From: an uncultured Collinsella sp.
GTDB taxonomy: Bacteria > Actinomycetota > Coriobacteriia > Coriobacteriales > Coriobacteriaceae
Direction of reading: 5' to 3'
NCBI GenBank assembly: GCA_902464565.1
Contig: CABQJV010000023.1
Location: forward strand, 1 to 38,304
DNA length: 38,304 nt
The position numbers and the translations under genes were made by a program. Under the pieces are notes generated by a model, which was not told the origin of the DNA, did no database searches, and saw nothing but the letters and a program-made list of their open reading frames with translations. This document shows, in pieces, positions 17,669 through 26,784 of the stretch (its first letter is position 1; the number at the start of each line of letters is the position of its first letter).

Positions 17669-17674
17669 CTACTA

Positions 17675-17741
17675 AGTTGCGGTGAAATAGGGATTGAATT
17701 GCGGCTTCCACCCGCCAAACAGTCCTTATTTCACCGCAACT
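17675..17741. repeat. Hairpin repeat of the AGTTGCGGTGAAATA family, copy B
   Basis: AGTTGCGGTGAAATA (17675-17689) and its perfect complement (17727-17741) enclose 37 bases. Pairing continues inward with GGGA/GTCC plus mismatches. It lies 6 bases after the rsmB stop, as copy A follows a permease stop by 12 bases. Confidence 0.88.
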
Positions 17742-17793
17742 CAGAAGGTCCTGCGAGTGGAGATCGCAATAGCGGTAAAGAGTGGGAAAAAAA

Positions 17794-17962
17794 TAGCCCC
17801 GTTTCATACTTGCTGCTATCAAAAGTAGGGCGGATTACGGGGCTAGATTGGTGATGCCCGACCACAGCAAAAATGGCCTAAATAAAACCGCAGGTAGATG
17901 GCTTGTTGAAATTTGCAAATCACCGGAATGGATAGAGGTTGTCAATTCAGCCCCGTAATCCG
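17794..17962. repeat. Three-armed inverted-repeat region with competing pairings
   Basis: TAGCCCCGT (17794-17802), ACGGGGCTA (17837-17845) and AGCCCCGTAATCCG (17949-17962) are present. The middle arm, extended as CGGATTACGGGGCT (17831-17844), can pair with either outer arm but not both. There is no open frame and no ribosome site. It lies between copies B and C of the other repeat. Confidence 0.65.
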
Positions 17963-18018
17963 GCAGAGTTTTGAATTGTTACAAATTTAGCATCAGCCCG
18001 AAATCCGATCTATAGAAA

Positions 18019-18085
18019 AGTTGCGGTGAAATAGTTCCTGTTTGGCCGTTGGATGGGCTGATTCAGGAACTATTTCACCGCAACT
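18019..18085. repeat. Hairpin repeat of the AGTTGCGGTGAAATA family, copy C
   Basis: The arms 18019-18040 and 18064-18085 are perfect complements over 22 bases and begin AGTTGCGGTGAAATAG. The loop is 23 bases. It lies 34 bases beyond the fmdB-type gene stop (minus strand). Copies B and C sit in the same convergent intergenic space of 451 bases, which holds no gene. Confidence 0.9.
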
Positions 18086-18119
18086 CATCAGGGAACCTGA
18101 GTGGCAGGACCGCTTGTCG

Positions 18120-18356
18120 CTAGTGGTTGTGCGGGCAATTGGCGCAGCAGCCGCTGGTGGCGTTGGTGCTGGAACCACCGCTGCGTTGGTCGGTGTTGTA
18201 GAAGCCACTGCCCTCAAACTTGATGCCGCTGGCCGAGAACGTTTTGGTCGCCGGAGCGCCGCAGCTCGGGCACACGACCTCGGGGGTCTCGGACATGGGA
18301 TGCTCAACCTCAAACACGTTGCCGCAGCTCGAGCACTTGTAATCGTAGCGCGCCAT
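18120..18356 (-). CDS. FmdB-family zinc-ribbon protein
   Basis: 78 residues. The N-terminus MARYDYKCSSCGNVFEVEHPM and the second pair CPSCGAPATKTFSASGIKFEGSGFY match the FmdB (CxxC-CxxC-SSSS) putative regulatory family, with two CxxC knuckles able to bind zinc. The C-terminus is Ser/Gly-rich and ends in a further Cys/His cluster (SGCCANCPHNH), which may bind metal as well. The family is widespread, and its precise role is not established; FmdB was first named near formamidase genes. It is separated from the upstream amylase fusion by a terminator, so it is likely a single-gene unit. Confidence 0.85.
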   Translation of the reverse strand: MARYDYKCSSCGNVFEVEHPMSETPEVVCPSCGAPATKTFSASGIKFEGSGFYNTDQRSGGSSTNATSGCCANCPHNH

Positions 18357-18378
18357 AATACTTCCTTTTCAGCACAAA

Positions 18379-18400
18379 GCGGGCAGATTGCTCTGCCCGC
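18379..18400 (-). terminator. Terminator of the amylase-glucanotransferase gene
   Basis: GCGGGCAGA (18379-18387) pairs with TCTGCCCGC (18392-18400) around 4 bases. On the minus strand it is followed by TTTGTGCT. It lies 45 bases after the stop of the fusion gene and just upstream of the FmdB-type gene. Confidence 0.75.
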
Positions 18401-18444
18401 ATAAATTCAAACAGCTGTAACTGTACCCTATATCGGGGGTTTTA

Positions 18445-21400
18445 TCACGCTTCGCCCCAGAATCTATGGGTGTTGCGCAGGAGCTGTGCAGTTTTATCCT
18501 CAGCTGCCTCAATATCGGCCTCATCGGCCTGCCAGGTCCAGTTGCCCGTGGCGACACCCGGCACGTTCATGCGCGCATCGTCGCCTAGTCCCAGGACATC
18601 CTGCAGCGGCATCATCACTAGGGGAGCGTCGCTTGCCAGCGCGTCGCCCATAAGCTTGGCCGCCACCTCAACACCGCTTGGCTCGTCGCCGCCCGCAAAG
18701 GAGCGCGTGCACCAACCGGCGAGCGTCGACGTGTCGTGCGTCGAGGTGTACAGAATCTTGCCCGGCGTGGGATACACGCCGTTACGGACGTCGTAATCGC
18801 TAAACTCCAGCACGTCCATACCGGGGAAGCCGCAGGTCGAAGCCATGGCGCGAACGCCGGGCGTCAGGTAGCCCAAGTCCTCGGCGATAAAGTTGAGCGG
18901 CCCCAGCTCGTCATAGGCAGTCTGGAACATATCCTTGCCCGGACCCGCCAGCCAGCGGCCGTCAGCGCAGGCCTTACCTGCGGGAATGCTAAAGTAGCTG
19001 TGGAATCCCAGGAAGTGGTCCAGGCGCACGCGGTCGTAGAGCGAGAACGCGCGACGCAGACGGTCCATCCACCAGCGGTAGCCGTTCTCCTTCATGTGAT
19101 CCCAACGGAAGGTGGGGTTGCCCCACACCTGGCCCTCGGGCGCAAAATTGTCGGGCGGAGCGCCCGAAATCTCAATCGCCTTGCCGGTATCGGACAGCCA
19201 GAAGTTCTCGGGTTCGCTCCACGCATCTGCCGAATCGTCCGAGACATACATGGGAATATCGCCGATGACCTCGATGCCTTTCTTGTGCGCGTAGTTCATG
19301 AGCTCGCACCAAGCCAGGTCAAAGCGGTACTGCATGTACGCCTGCAGCTCTGCCTCGTCGTGGAAACGCTTGTCGTCAATCAGATGCTCGTTGTAGCGGG
19401 CGACATCCGCCGGCCAATCGTGGCGCGACTCGCCCTCAAAGTGCTTCTTGACGGCCATGTAGACGCAGTACTTCTCGAGCCAATCGGCGTTGCGATGCTT
19501 AAACGCCGTGTAGAGCGGATCGGCATCCTCGCCGCCGCGAATCTTCCAAGTCTCAAAGTCGGCCGCCAGCTCCTCTTGGCTTTCGGGCAGCAGGTCAATA
19601 TTGCCCGCAAAGGCCGAAGGCCCAGCGTAAGGGGAGCGGAAGAAATCCGTCGGGTTGACGGGCAGAACCTGCCAGTAGCGCATACCCATAGCGGCCAGAT
19701 GGTCGATAAAGCGACGCGTGGGTGCGCCGATCGTGCCGGGCTTGCCGTCGTCGGTGGGCACCGAGGTGATATGGCACACGACGCCCGCGCCGTGATCGAG
19801 CGGCTCCTGCAGGCGCTGCTCGGCATGGTGATAGATGATCGACGAGCCCAGCGGATACAGATCGAGCGTGACCGTACCGTTGTGGATCTCGCACTCGTGA
19901 CCGCTGATCACGTCACTTGCGCATTCGTCGAGCGCCGGAATCGTCACGCGGTGCGAATTGCGCAGGCTGCGGTTGATGATAACCGTCGCGGACTCGCCAT
20001 TCTTGCCCGTGCGGTTGTAGGCCAGCACCTCGTCGTTGAGCGCGAAGGCCTTGATCTCGCCGTCGATCATAAATGGCAGTGCGCGGCGCACGGCGGAGGC
20101 GTTCTTGACAATAGCCAGCGTGTCGAAGTCGTGCAGTTGGTCCTTGGTCGGCAGGGTGCGACGGTTGCCCGGATCGGTAAGGCCCTCCAGGCCGTATTCA
20201 TCGCCGTAGTAGATCGAAGGCACGCCGGGGAAGGTCATCTGCATGAGCGTAGCGAGCCAAAAGCGGCTCTTGGCCAGTCCCATCGCGTTCTCGTCCAGGC
20301 GCCATTTGCTGCGCTCGCTCTCGGGCAGCTGCGACTCGTCGGGGCCGCCGCCGAGCACCGAGATGATGCGCGGACGGTCGTGGCTCGAAAGCAGGTTGAG
20401 CGCGCAGGACAATGCCTCGCTCGGGTAGTTCTCGCACAGGGTCTCGATATCCTCGGCTGCCTGGTAGGCGTTCTTGTAGCCCATCAAAAAGCCGATGACC
20501 ATGTCGCGGAAGGGATAATCCATAGCAGAGTCCAGCTCGGAGCCCTGCAGGTAGCGGCGCAGATGGCCGTAGCTAATCTTGTTGGAGGCGTCTTCCCAGA
20601 CTTCGCCGAGCAACAGTGCGTCGGGCTTTTCGGCAAGTACGGCCTTCTTGATCTCGGCCAGGAAGTCGTCGGAAAGCTCGTCGGCGACGTCCAGGCGCCA
20701 ACCATGGGCACCGGCGCGCAGCCATTTGCGGATCACGCCGTCCTTGCCCAGGAGTCTCTCGCGCACCAGCTCGGACTTCTCGTTGATGGCTGGCATGTTG
20801 CCCACGCCCCACCAGCAGTCGTACGAGCCGTCCTCGTGGAAGGTAAACGCATCGCGCCACGGCGAATCCTTGCTCTGCCAGGCACCCACACCGGGGTAGT
20901 TGCCGTAGCGGTTGAAATAGATCGAGTCGTCGCCCGTGTGGTTGAAGACGCCGTCCAGGATGATGGAGATGCCCAGCTTCTCGGCTGCTTGGCACAGCTC
21001 GGTAAAGTCCTGCTCGGTGCCCAGGATCGGGTCGATCTTGGTGTAATCGGCCGTGTCGTAGCGGTGGTTGCTCGCGGCTTCAAAGATGGGGTTGAGGTAG
21101 ATGGCCGTAAAGCCCAGCTCGGCGATGCGGGGCAGGTCTTCCTGGATACCTTTGAGTGAGCCGCCGTAGAAGTCCCAGGTCTTGATGGAGCCGTCCTCGG
21201 CGCGCTCGTACACGGGCGGCTCGTTCCAGTCCTCGACCATCCGGCGCTGAATGCCCTTGCGCGGTTTTTCGAGTTGAGCCATTGTGCGCTCGCGCCAATG
21301 CTCGTCACGGGCGTAGCGGTCGGGGAAGATCTGGTACACCATGCCGCGCTCGTACCAAGTGGGGCGGTTCTCGCGGTGCTTATAGACGGTAATCTGGAAG

Positions 21401-21741
21401 GACGGCACCTCGGCGTAGTTGTAGGTTACGCCCTCGCCGCCGGTGCGGCCTTGCGGCGCGCCCAGGCGAACCTCGGGCTGGCCCTCGATATTGCATATAA
21501 AGCTGTACCACACAAGACACGGTTTAGTGCATTTGAGCTCGCCGGTAAAAATGCCGTCGCCTTCGTGCTCCATCGGGATTAGGGTCTCGCCAACTTCATC
21601 GACCCAGGTACGCAGGGTGAGTGTTGCCTGGTTGGGATCGGCATCCTCCAAAATCACCGAGAGTGCAACGGAAGTTCCAGTGGTCACAGCGCCAAACGGA
21701 GTGCGAAACTGCGGTAGGCGGCTGTTGTGAATCAATCTCAT
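18445..21741 (-). CDS. GH13 alpha-amylase/debranching enzyme fused to GH77 4-alpha-glucanotransferase (MalQ)
   Basis: 1098 residues, about twice a single enzyme. Residues 1-125 form an N-terminal beta domain like those of maltogenic amylases/neopullulanases. Residues about 130-600 are a GH13 barrel with the nucleophile Asp in GWRLDVADE (about 350), acid/base Glu in LLGEVWED (about 380) and the third Asp in SSHDRPR (about 454). From about 640 a GH77 domain follows: GTIGAPTRRFIDHLAAMGMR, the nucleophile in RLDHFLGF (about 907), acid/base in AEDLGYL (about 954) and the third acid in STHDTSTLAGW (about 1001). Both active sites look intact. It probably trims and disproportionates maltodextrins released from glycogen. 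No signal peptide is seen, so it is cytoplasmic. It is the most downstream gene of the glycogen locus and likely has its own promoter. Confidence 0.93.
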   Translation of the reverse strand: MRLIHNSRLPQFRTPFGAVTTGTSVALSVILEDADPNQATLTLRTWVDEVGETLIPMEHEGDGIFTGELKCTKPCLVWYSFICNIEGQPEVRLGAPQGRTGGEGVTYNYAEVPSFQITVYKHRENRPTWYERGMVYQIFPDRYARDEHWRERTMAQLEKPRKGIQRRMVEDWNEPPVYERAEDGSIKTWDFYGGSLKGIQEDLPRIAELGFTAIYLNPIFEAASNHRYDTADYTKIDPILGTEQDFTELCQAAEKLGISIILDGVFNHTGDDSIYFNRYGNYPGVGAWQSKDSPWRDAFTFHEDGSYDCWWGVGNMPAINEKSELVRERLLGKDGVIRKWLRAGAHGWRLDVADELSDDFLAEIKKAVLAEKPDALLLGEVWEDASNKISYGHLRRYLQGSELDSAMDYPFRDMVIGFLMGYKNAYQAAEDIETLCENYPSEALSCALNLLSSHDRPRIISVLGGGPDESQLPESERSKWRLDENAMGLAKSRFWLATLMQMTFPGVPSIYYGDEYGLEGLTDPGNRRTLPTKDQLHDFDTLAIVKNASAVRRALPFMIDGEIKAFALNDEVLAYNRTGKNGESATVIINRSLRNSHRVTIPALDECASDVISGHECEIHNGTVTLDLYPLGSSIIYHHAEQRLQEPLDHGAGVVCHITSVPTDDGKPGTIGAPTRRFIDHLAAMGMRYWQVLPVNPTDFFRSPYAGPSAFAGNIDLLPESQEELAADFETWKIRGGEDADPLYTAFKHRNADWLEKYCVYMAVKKHFEGESRHDWPADVARYNEHLIDDKRFHDEAELQAYMQYRFDLAWCELMNYAHKKGIEVIGDIPMYVSDDSADAWSEPENFWLSDTGKAIEISGAPPDNFAPEGQVWGNPTFRWDHMKENGYRWWMDRLRRAFSLYDRVRLDHFLGFHSYFSIPAGKACADGRWLAGPGKDMFQTAYDELGPLNFIAEDLGYLTPGVRAMASTCGFPGMDVLEFSDYDVRNGVYPTPGKILYTSTHDTSTLAGWCTRSFAGGDEPSGVEVAAKLMGDALASDAPLVMMPLQDVLGLGDDARMNVPGVATGNWTWQADEADIEAAEDKTAQLLRNTHRFWGEA

Positions 21742-21802
21742 AGTACGGTCCAGTTCAATAGAATCACGGCCTGCGGGCCATGGTTTTTACGCACAGGATG
21801 TA

Positions 21803-21828
21803 AGTATATCTGTTGTACACAGGGTGTA
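21803..21828 (-). promoter_or_regulatory. Candidate promoter and palindromic site ahead of the amylase fusion
   Basis: On the minus strand TATACT (21803-21808) is a good -10 box; its -35 is poor. Directly upstream is a perfect 13-base palindrome with arms TACAC/GTGTA (21816-21828), placed where a repressor would cover the spacer. The transcript leader would be about 55-60 bases. Confidence 0.4.
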
Positions 21829-21838
21829 TAAACAACAT

Positions 21839-21886
21839 CCGTTTACCATCGGCGAACGGTTGTCCTAGAAAATCGTTTTACCAACT
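21839..21886 (-). promoter_or_regulatory. Operator-like sites of the TTGGTAAAACG type upstream of the amylase fusion
   Basis: On the minus strand AGTTGGTAAAACGATTTTCT (21867-21886) nearly repeats the site at 31845-31861 ahead of the HAD gene and glgB (TTGGTAAAACGTTTTTA). A related half-site, TGGTAAACGG, lies at about 21839-21848. The central AAAACG.TTTT pattern is typical of LacI/GalR-family operators. No regulator gene is in the window. Confidence 0.5.
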
Positions 21887-21894
21887 ATCTACAG

Positions 21895-21925
21895 AAAAGG
21901 GGCGCCCGGTTGGAGCGCCCCTTGT
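21895..21925 (-). terminator. Terminator of glgA
   Basis: GGGGCGC (21899-21905) and GCGCCCC (21915-21921) form a stem with a 9-base loop. It is followed on the minus strand by TTTTCTG. It lies about 40 bases after the glgA stop and separates glgA from the amylase fusion. Confidence 0.8.
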
Positions 21926-21960
21926 TTAGGGTTTTGATTAGGTTTTAGATCGTCTGTGGA

Positions 21961-24306
<2,346 letters not shown>

Positions 24307-24330
24307 ATTGTCTCCCATGTTGCAATTCGA

Positions 24331-24364
24331 GAATAGCCGCCTGGCGCTAACCGGGCGGCTATTC
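24331..24364 (-). promoter_or_regulatory. Hairpin between glgD and glgA
   Basis: GAATAGCCGCC (24331-24341) pairs perfectly with its complement (24354-24364), 11 bp with a 12-base loop. It ends 25 bases before the glgA start. There is no T-run. It could tune the glgD:glgA ratio by mRNA processing or partial termination. Confidence 0.45.
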
Positions 24365-24396
24365 TGCATGTTACGAGCGATGTTGCGGTGCCAACG

Positions 24397-25524
24397 TTAA
24401 CGTACGATGGTGGTGTCGGAAGTTAACGGAGCCTTGCCCAGCACCAGGATGTTCTCGGGCGTGCCGCGAAGCTCGGTGTTGGTGGGAACCACGTTGTTCT
24501 TGTCCAGGATGGCGTTCTCAACGCGGGCGCCGCTCTTGATGATGCAGCTCTGGTTGATGATCGAGTTGGTCACCGAGGCGCCCTCCTCGACCACAACGCC
24601 GCGCGACAGGATCGAGTTGCGCACGGTGCCCTTGATGATGCAGCCGGCCGAGATGATCGAGTTGCACGCGTGGCTGCCGGTCGCATAGCGCGAAGGCGGC
24701 ACGTCGTGAGCCTTGGTCAGGATCGGACGCTCGGGGTCAAAGAGCTGGTCGGCCACGGTCTGGTCGAGCAGGTCCATGCTACGGCGATACAGCGACTTCT
24801 CGCTAAACACGCCCACGACCTCGCCCTTGTACTCGTAGCTGCACACGTCGATGTTGCCAAAGTCGCCCTGGAGTGCCTCGAGCAGGTCCAGATAGTCGGC
24901 GGCCTGGTAGTGATCGATGATCTCGAGCAGCGTCTCGCGGTTGACGATGCAGCAGTCCATGGAGGCGTTGTCGCCGTACACGACGCCGGCGCTCACGCCC
25001 GTCAGGCGGCCGTTCTCGTTGATTTCGAGTTTGGTCTCGTCATCGACGTTGCGCGTGGCCTTGCAGTACACCACCGTCATCTGGGCGCCGGAGTTCTCGT
25101 GCGCATCGATGATGGTGTTGAGGTCCATGTTAAAGATGATGTTGGTGCCCATCATCACGACATAGGGCTTGTCCGAGCGCTGGAACAGCGTCTTGTTGGA
25201 GATGATGTCGCGCAGCAGGAAGCGCATGCCGCCCTTGGTGGTGCCATACGCGTTGCCGGGCACCATGAACAGGCCGCCCTTCTTGCGGTCCAGGCCCCAG
25301 TCCTTACCCGAGCCCACGTGGTCGATCAGCGAGCGGTAGTTGCCCGGCATGACGACGCCGACGGTCTTGATGCCGGCATTCATCATGTTGGACAGCGGGA
25401 AGTCGATCAGACGGTAGCGGCCCAAAAACGGAACGGACGCGATGGGGCGGTCCTTGAGCAGCACGCTGCCGTAGGTCGAAGAGTAGTTAGCGGTGATATA
25501 ACCGATGGCCTTGCGATTGATCAT
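24397..25524 (-). CDS. glgD: GlgD, non-catalytic/regulatory ADP-glucose pyrophosphorylase subunit
   Basis: 375 residues from the ATG at 25524, 4 bases after the glgC stop; the frame remains open upstream into glgC. It is homologous to GlgC with the nucleotidyltransferase fold (residues about 1-250) and left-handed beta-helix repeats (SGCIIKGTVRNSILSRGVVVEEGASVTNSIINQSCIIKSGA is split over about 290-345). The N-terminus reads AIGYITANYSSTYG where GlgC has the GGxGxRL loop, the known difference that leaves GlgD inactive alone but able to stimulate GlgC in Gram-positive heterotetramers. Spacing argues for one operon with glgC. Confidence 0.93.
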   Translation of the reverse strand: MINRKAIGYITANYSSTYGSVLLKDRPIASVPFLGRYRLIDFPLSNMMNAGIKTVGVVMPGNYRSLIDHVGSGKDWGLDRKKGGLFMVPGNAYGTTKGGMRFLLRDIISNKTLFQRSDKPYVVMMGTNIIFNMDLNTIIDAHENSGAQMTVVYCKATRNVDDETKLEINENGRLTGVSAGVVYGDNASMDCCIVNRETLLEIIDHYQAADYLDLLEALQGDFGNIDVCSYEYKGEVVGVFSEKSLYRRSMDLLDQTVADQLFDPERPILTKAHDVPPSRYATGSHACNSIISAGCIIKGTVRNSILSRGVVVEEGASVTNSIINQSCIIKSGARVENAILDKNNVVPTNTELRGTPENILVLGKAPLTSDTTIVR

Positions 25525-25528
25525 CGGA

Positions 25529-26677
25529 TCATTCCCCCTTCCCGATAACGACGTCATTTCCAACGACGGCCGTATCCTTGGTGGTATCGACAGAGCCGAG
25601 CTTCACGCCCTCTTCGACCGTGGAGTTCTCGCCCAAAATAGCGCGGCAGATGTGCGCGCCGCTCTTAACGTGCGCACCCGGCAGCAGCACGGAGTCCTCG
25701 ACCACGGCGCGCTCCTCGATGATGACATCGGTCGAAAGGATCGAGTGGCGAGCGGTGCCGTAGATCTTGCAGCCGTTGGAGACCAGGCAGTCGTCCAGGC
25801 GGCCGTCAGGGCCAATGTAGTGCGGCGGACGCGTGGTGATGTTGGACATGATGGGGAAGTGCTTGTCGAACAGATCGAACTCGGGGTTGTTGCCCAGCAG
25901 GTCCATCGAGGTCTCGTGGAAGCTGGCGATGGTGCCGACGTCCTTCCAAAAGCCGTGGAACTCGTAGCTGTACAGGCGCTTGCCCTCGCCGAGAAGCTTG
26001 GGGATGATGTCCTTGCCAAAGTCGTGGCTCGAGCGCTGGTCCAGAGCGTCCTCCTCGAGTGCCTCGATCAGCACGTCGGCCGAGAAAATGTAGATGCCCA
26101 TGGATGCGAGATTCGAATCGGGCTTATCGGGCTTCTCGGTGAACTTGGTGATGCGGCCGTCCTCGGGGTCGGTGGTCAGGATGCCAAAGCGGCTGGCCTC
26201 CTCCCACGGCACGGGCATAACGCTCACCGTGAGATCTGCGTTGTTCTCAATGTGCGTCTTGAGCATCTTGCGGTAGTCCATGCGATACAGGTGATCGCCC
26301 GAAAGAATCAGGACGTACTTGGGGTCGTTGGCCTTGATGTAGTCGAGGTTCTGCGTAATGGCGTCGGCCGTGCCCGCATACCAGGCACCACCGGTCTGCG
26401 TCTCGTACGGCGGCAGGATCGACACGCCGCCGTCGCGGCTGTCCAGATCCCACGCCTCGCCGGAGCCCACATAGGCATGCAGCAGGTAGGGGCGATACTG
26501 CGTCAGAACGCCCACCGTGTCGATGCCCGAGTTGGAGCAGTTGGACAGCGAAAAGTCGATAATGCGGAACTTGCCACCAAAGCTAACCGCCGGCTTAGCG
26601 ATCTTTTGGGTGAGTGCCCCCAATCGGCTGCCCTGTCCTCCTGCGAGGAGCATCGCGATGCATTCTTTCTTACTCAT
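25529..26677 (-). CDS. glgC: Glucose-1-phosphate adenylyltransferase, catalytic subunit
   Basis: 382 residues. It makes ADP-glucose from glucose-1-phosphate and ATP, the committed step of glycogen synthesis. LLAGGQGSRLGALT (residues 10-23) is the nucleotide-binding loop, followed by FGGKFRIIDFSLSNCSNSG. TGGAWYAGTADAI and SGDHLYRMDYRKML are the active-site and Mg-binding regions, and a left-handed beta-helix forms the C-terminus. AAGGAG lies six bases before the ATG. It is followed directly by glgD. Confidence 0.96.
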   Translation of the reverse strand: MSKKECIAMLLAGGQGSRLGALTQKIAKPAVSFGGKFRIIDFSLSNCSNSGIDTVGVLTQYRPYLLHAYVGSGEAWDLDSRDGGVSILPPYETQTGGAWYAGTADAITQNLDYIKANDPKYVLILSGDHLYRMDYRKMLKTHIENNADLTVSVMPVPWEEASRFGILTTDPEDGRITKFTEKPDKPDSNLASMGIYIFSADVLIEALEEDALDQRSSHDFGKDIIPKLLGEGKRLYSYEFHGFWKDVGTIASFHETSMDLLGNNPEFDLFDKHFPIMSNITTRPPHYIGPDGRLDDCLVSNGCKIYGTARHSILSTDVIIEERAVVEDSVLLPGAHVKSGAHICRAILGENSTVEEGVKLGSVDTTKDTAVVGNDVVIGKGE

Positions 26678-26717
26678 CGATTTCTCCTTCTGTCATCGAT
26701 GTTCCTAAACCCATTAG

Positions 26718-26748
26718 CGACGGGCGCGGCGCAACGTCACGCCCGTCG
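26718..26748 (-). promoter_or_regulatory. Hairpin between glgP and glgC
   Basis: CGACGGGCG (26718-26726) pairs with CGCCCGTCG (26740-26748) around 13 bases. It starts 37 bases after the glgP stop and has no T-run. It may act as a partial terminator or mRNA processing stem inside the glycogen operon. Confidence 0.45.
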
Positions 26749-26784
26749 AGTAATGCCGTGCTGGCATAGGGGAGCTCGCGGCCT

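Noticed and set aside
1465..18085. Repeated TTGCGGTGAAATA sequences as a CRISPR array
   Set aside because: Copies are palindromic pairs at scattered intergenic sites with no regular spacers and no cas genes.
18736..21159. An 807-codon open frame on the plus strand opposite the amylase fusion
   Set aside because: It has no family features, and its His/Val/Gly-rich composition is typical of a reverse-strand shadow.
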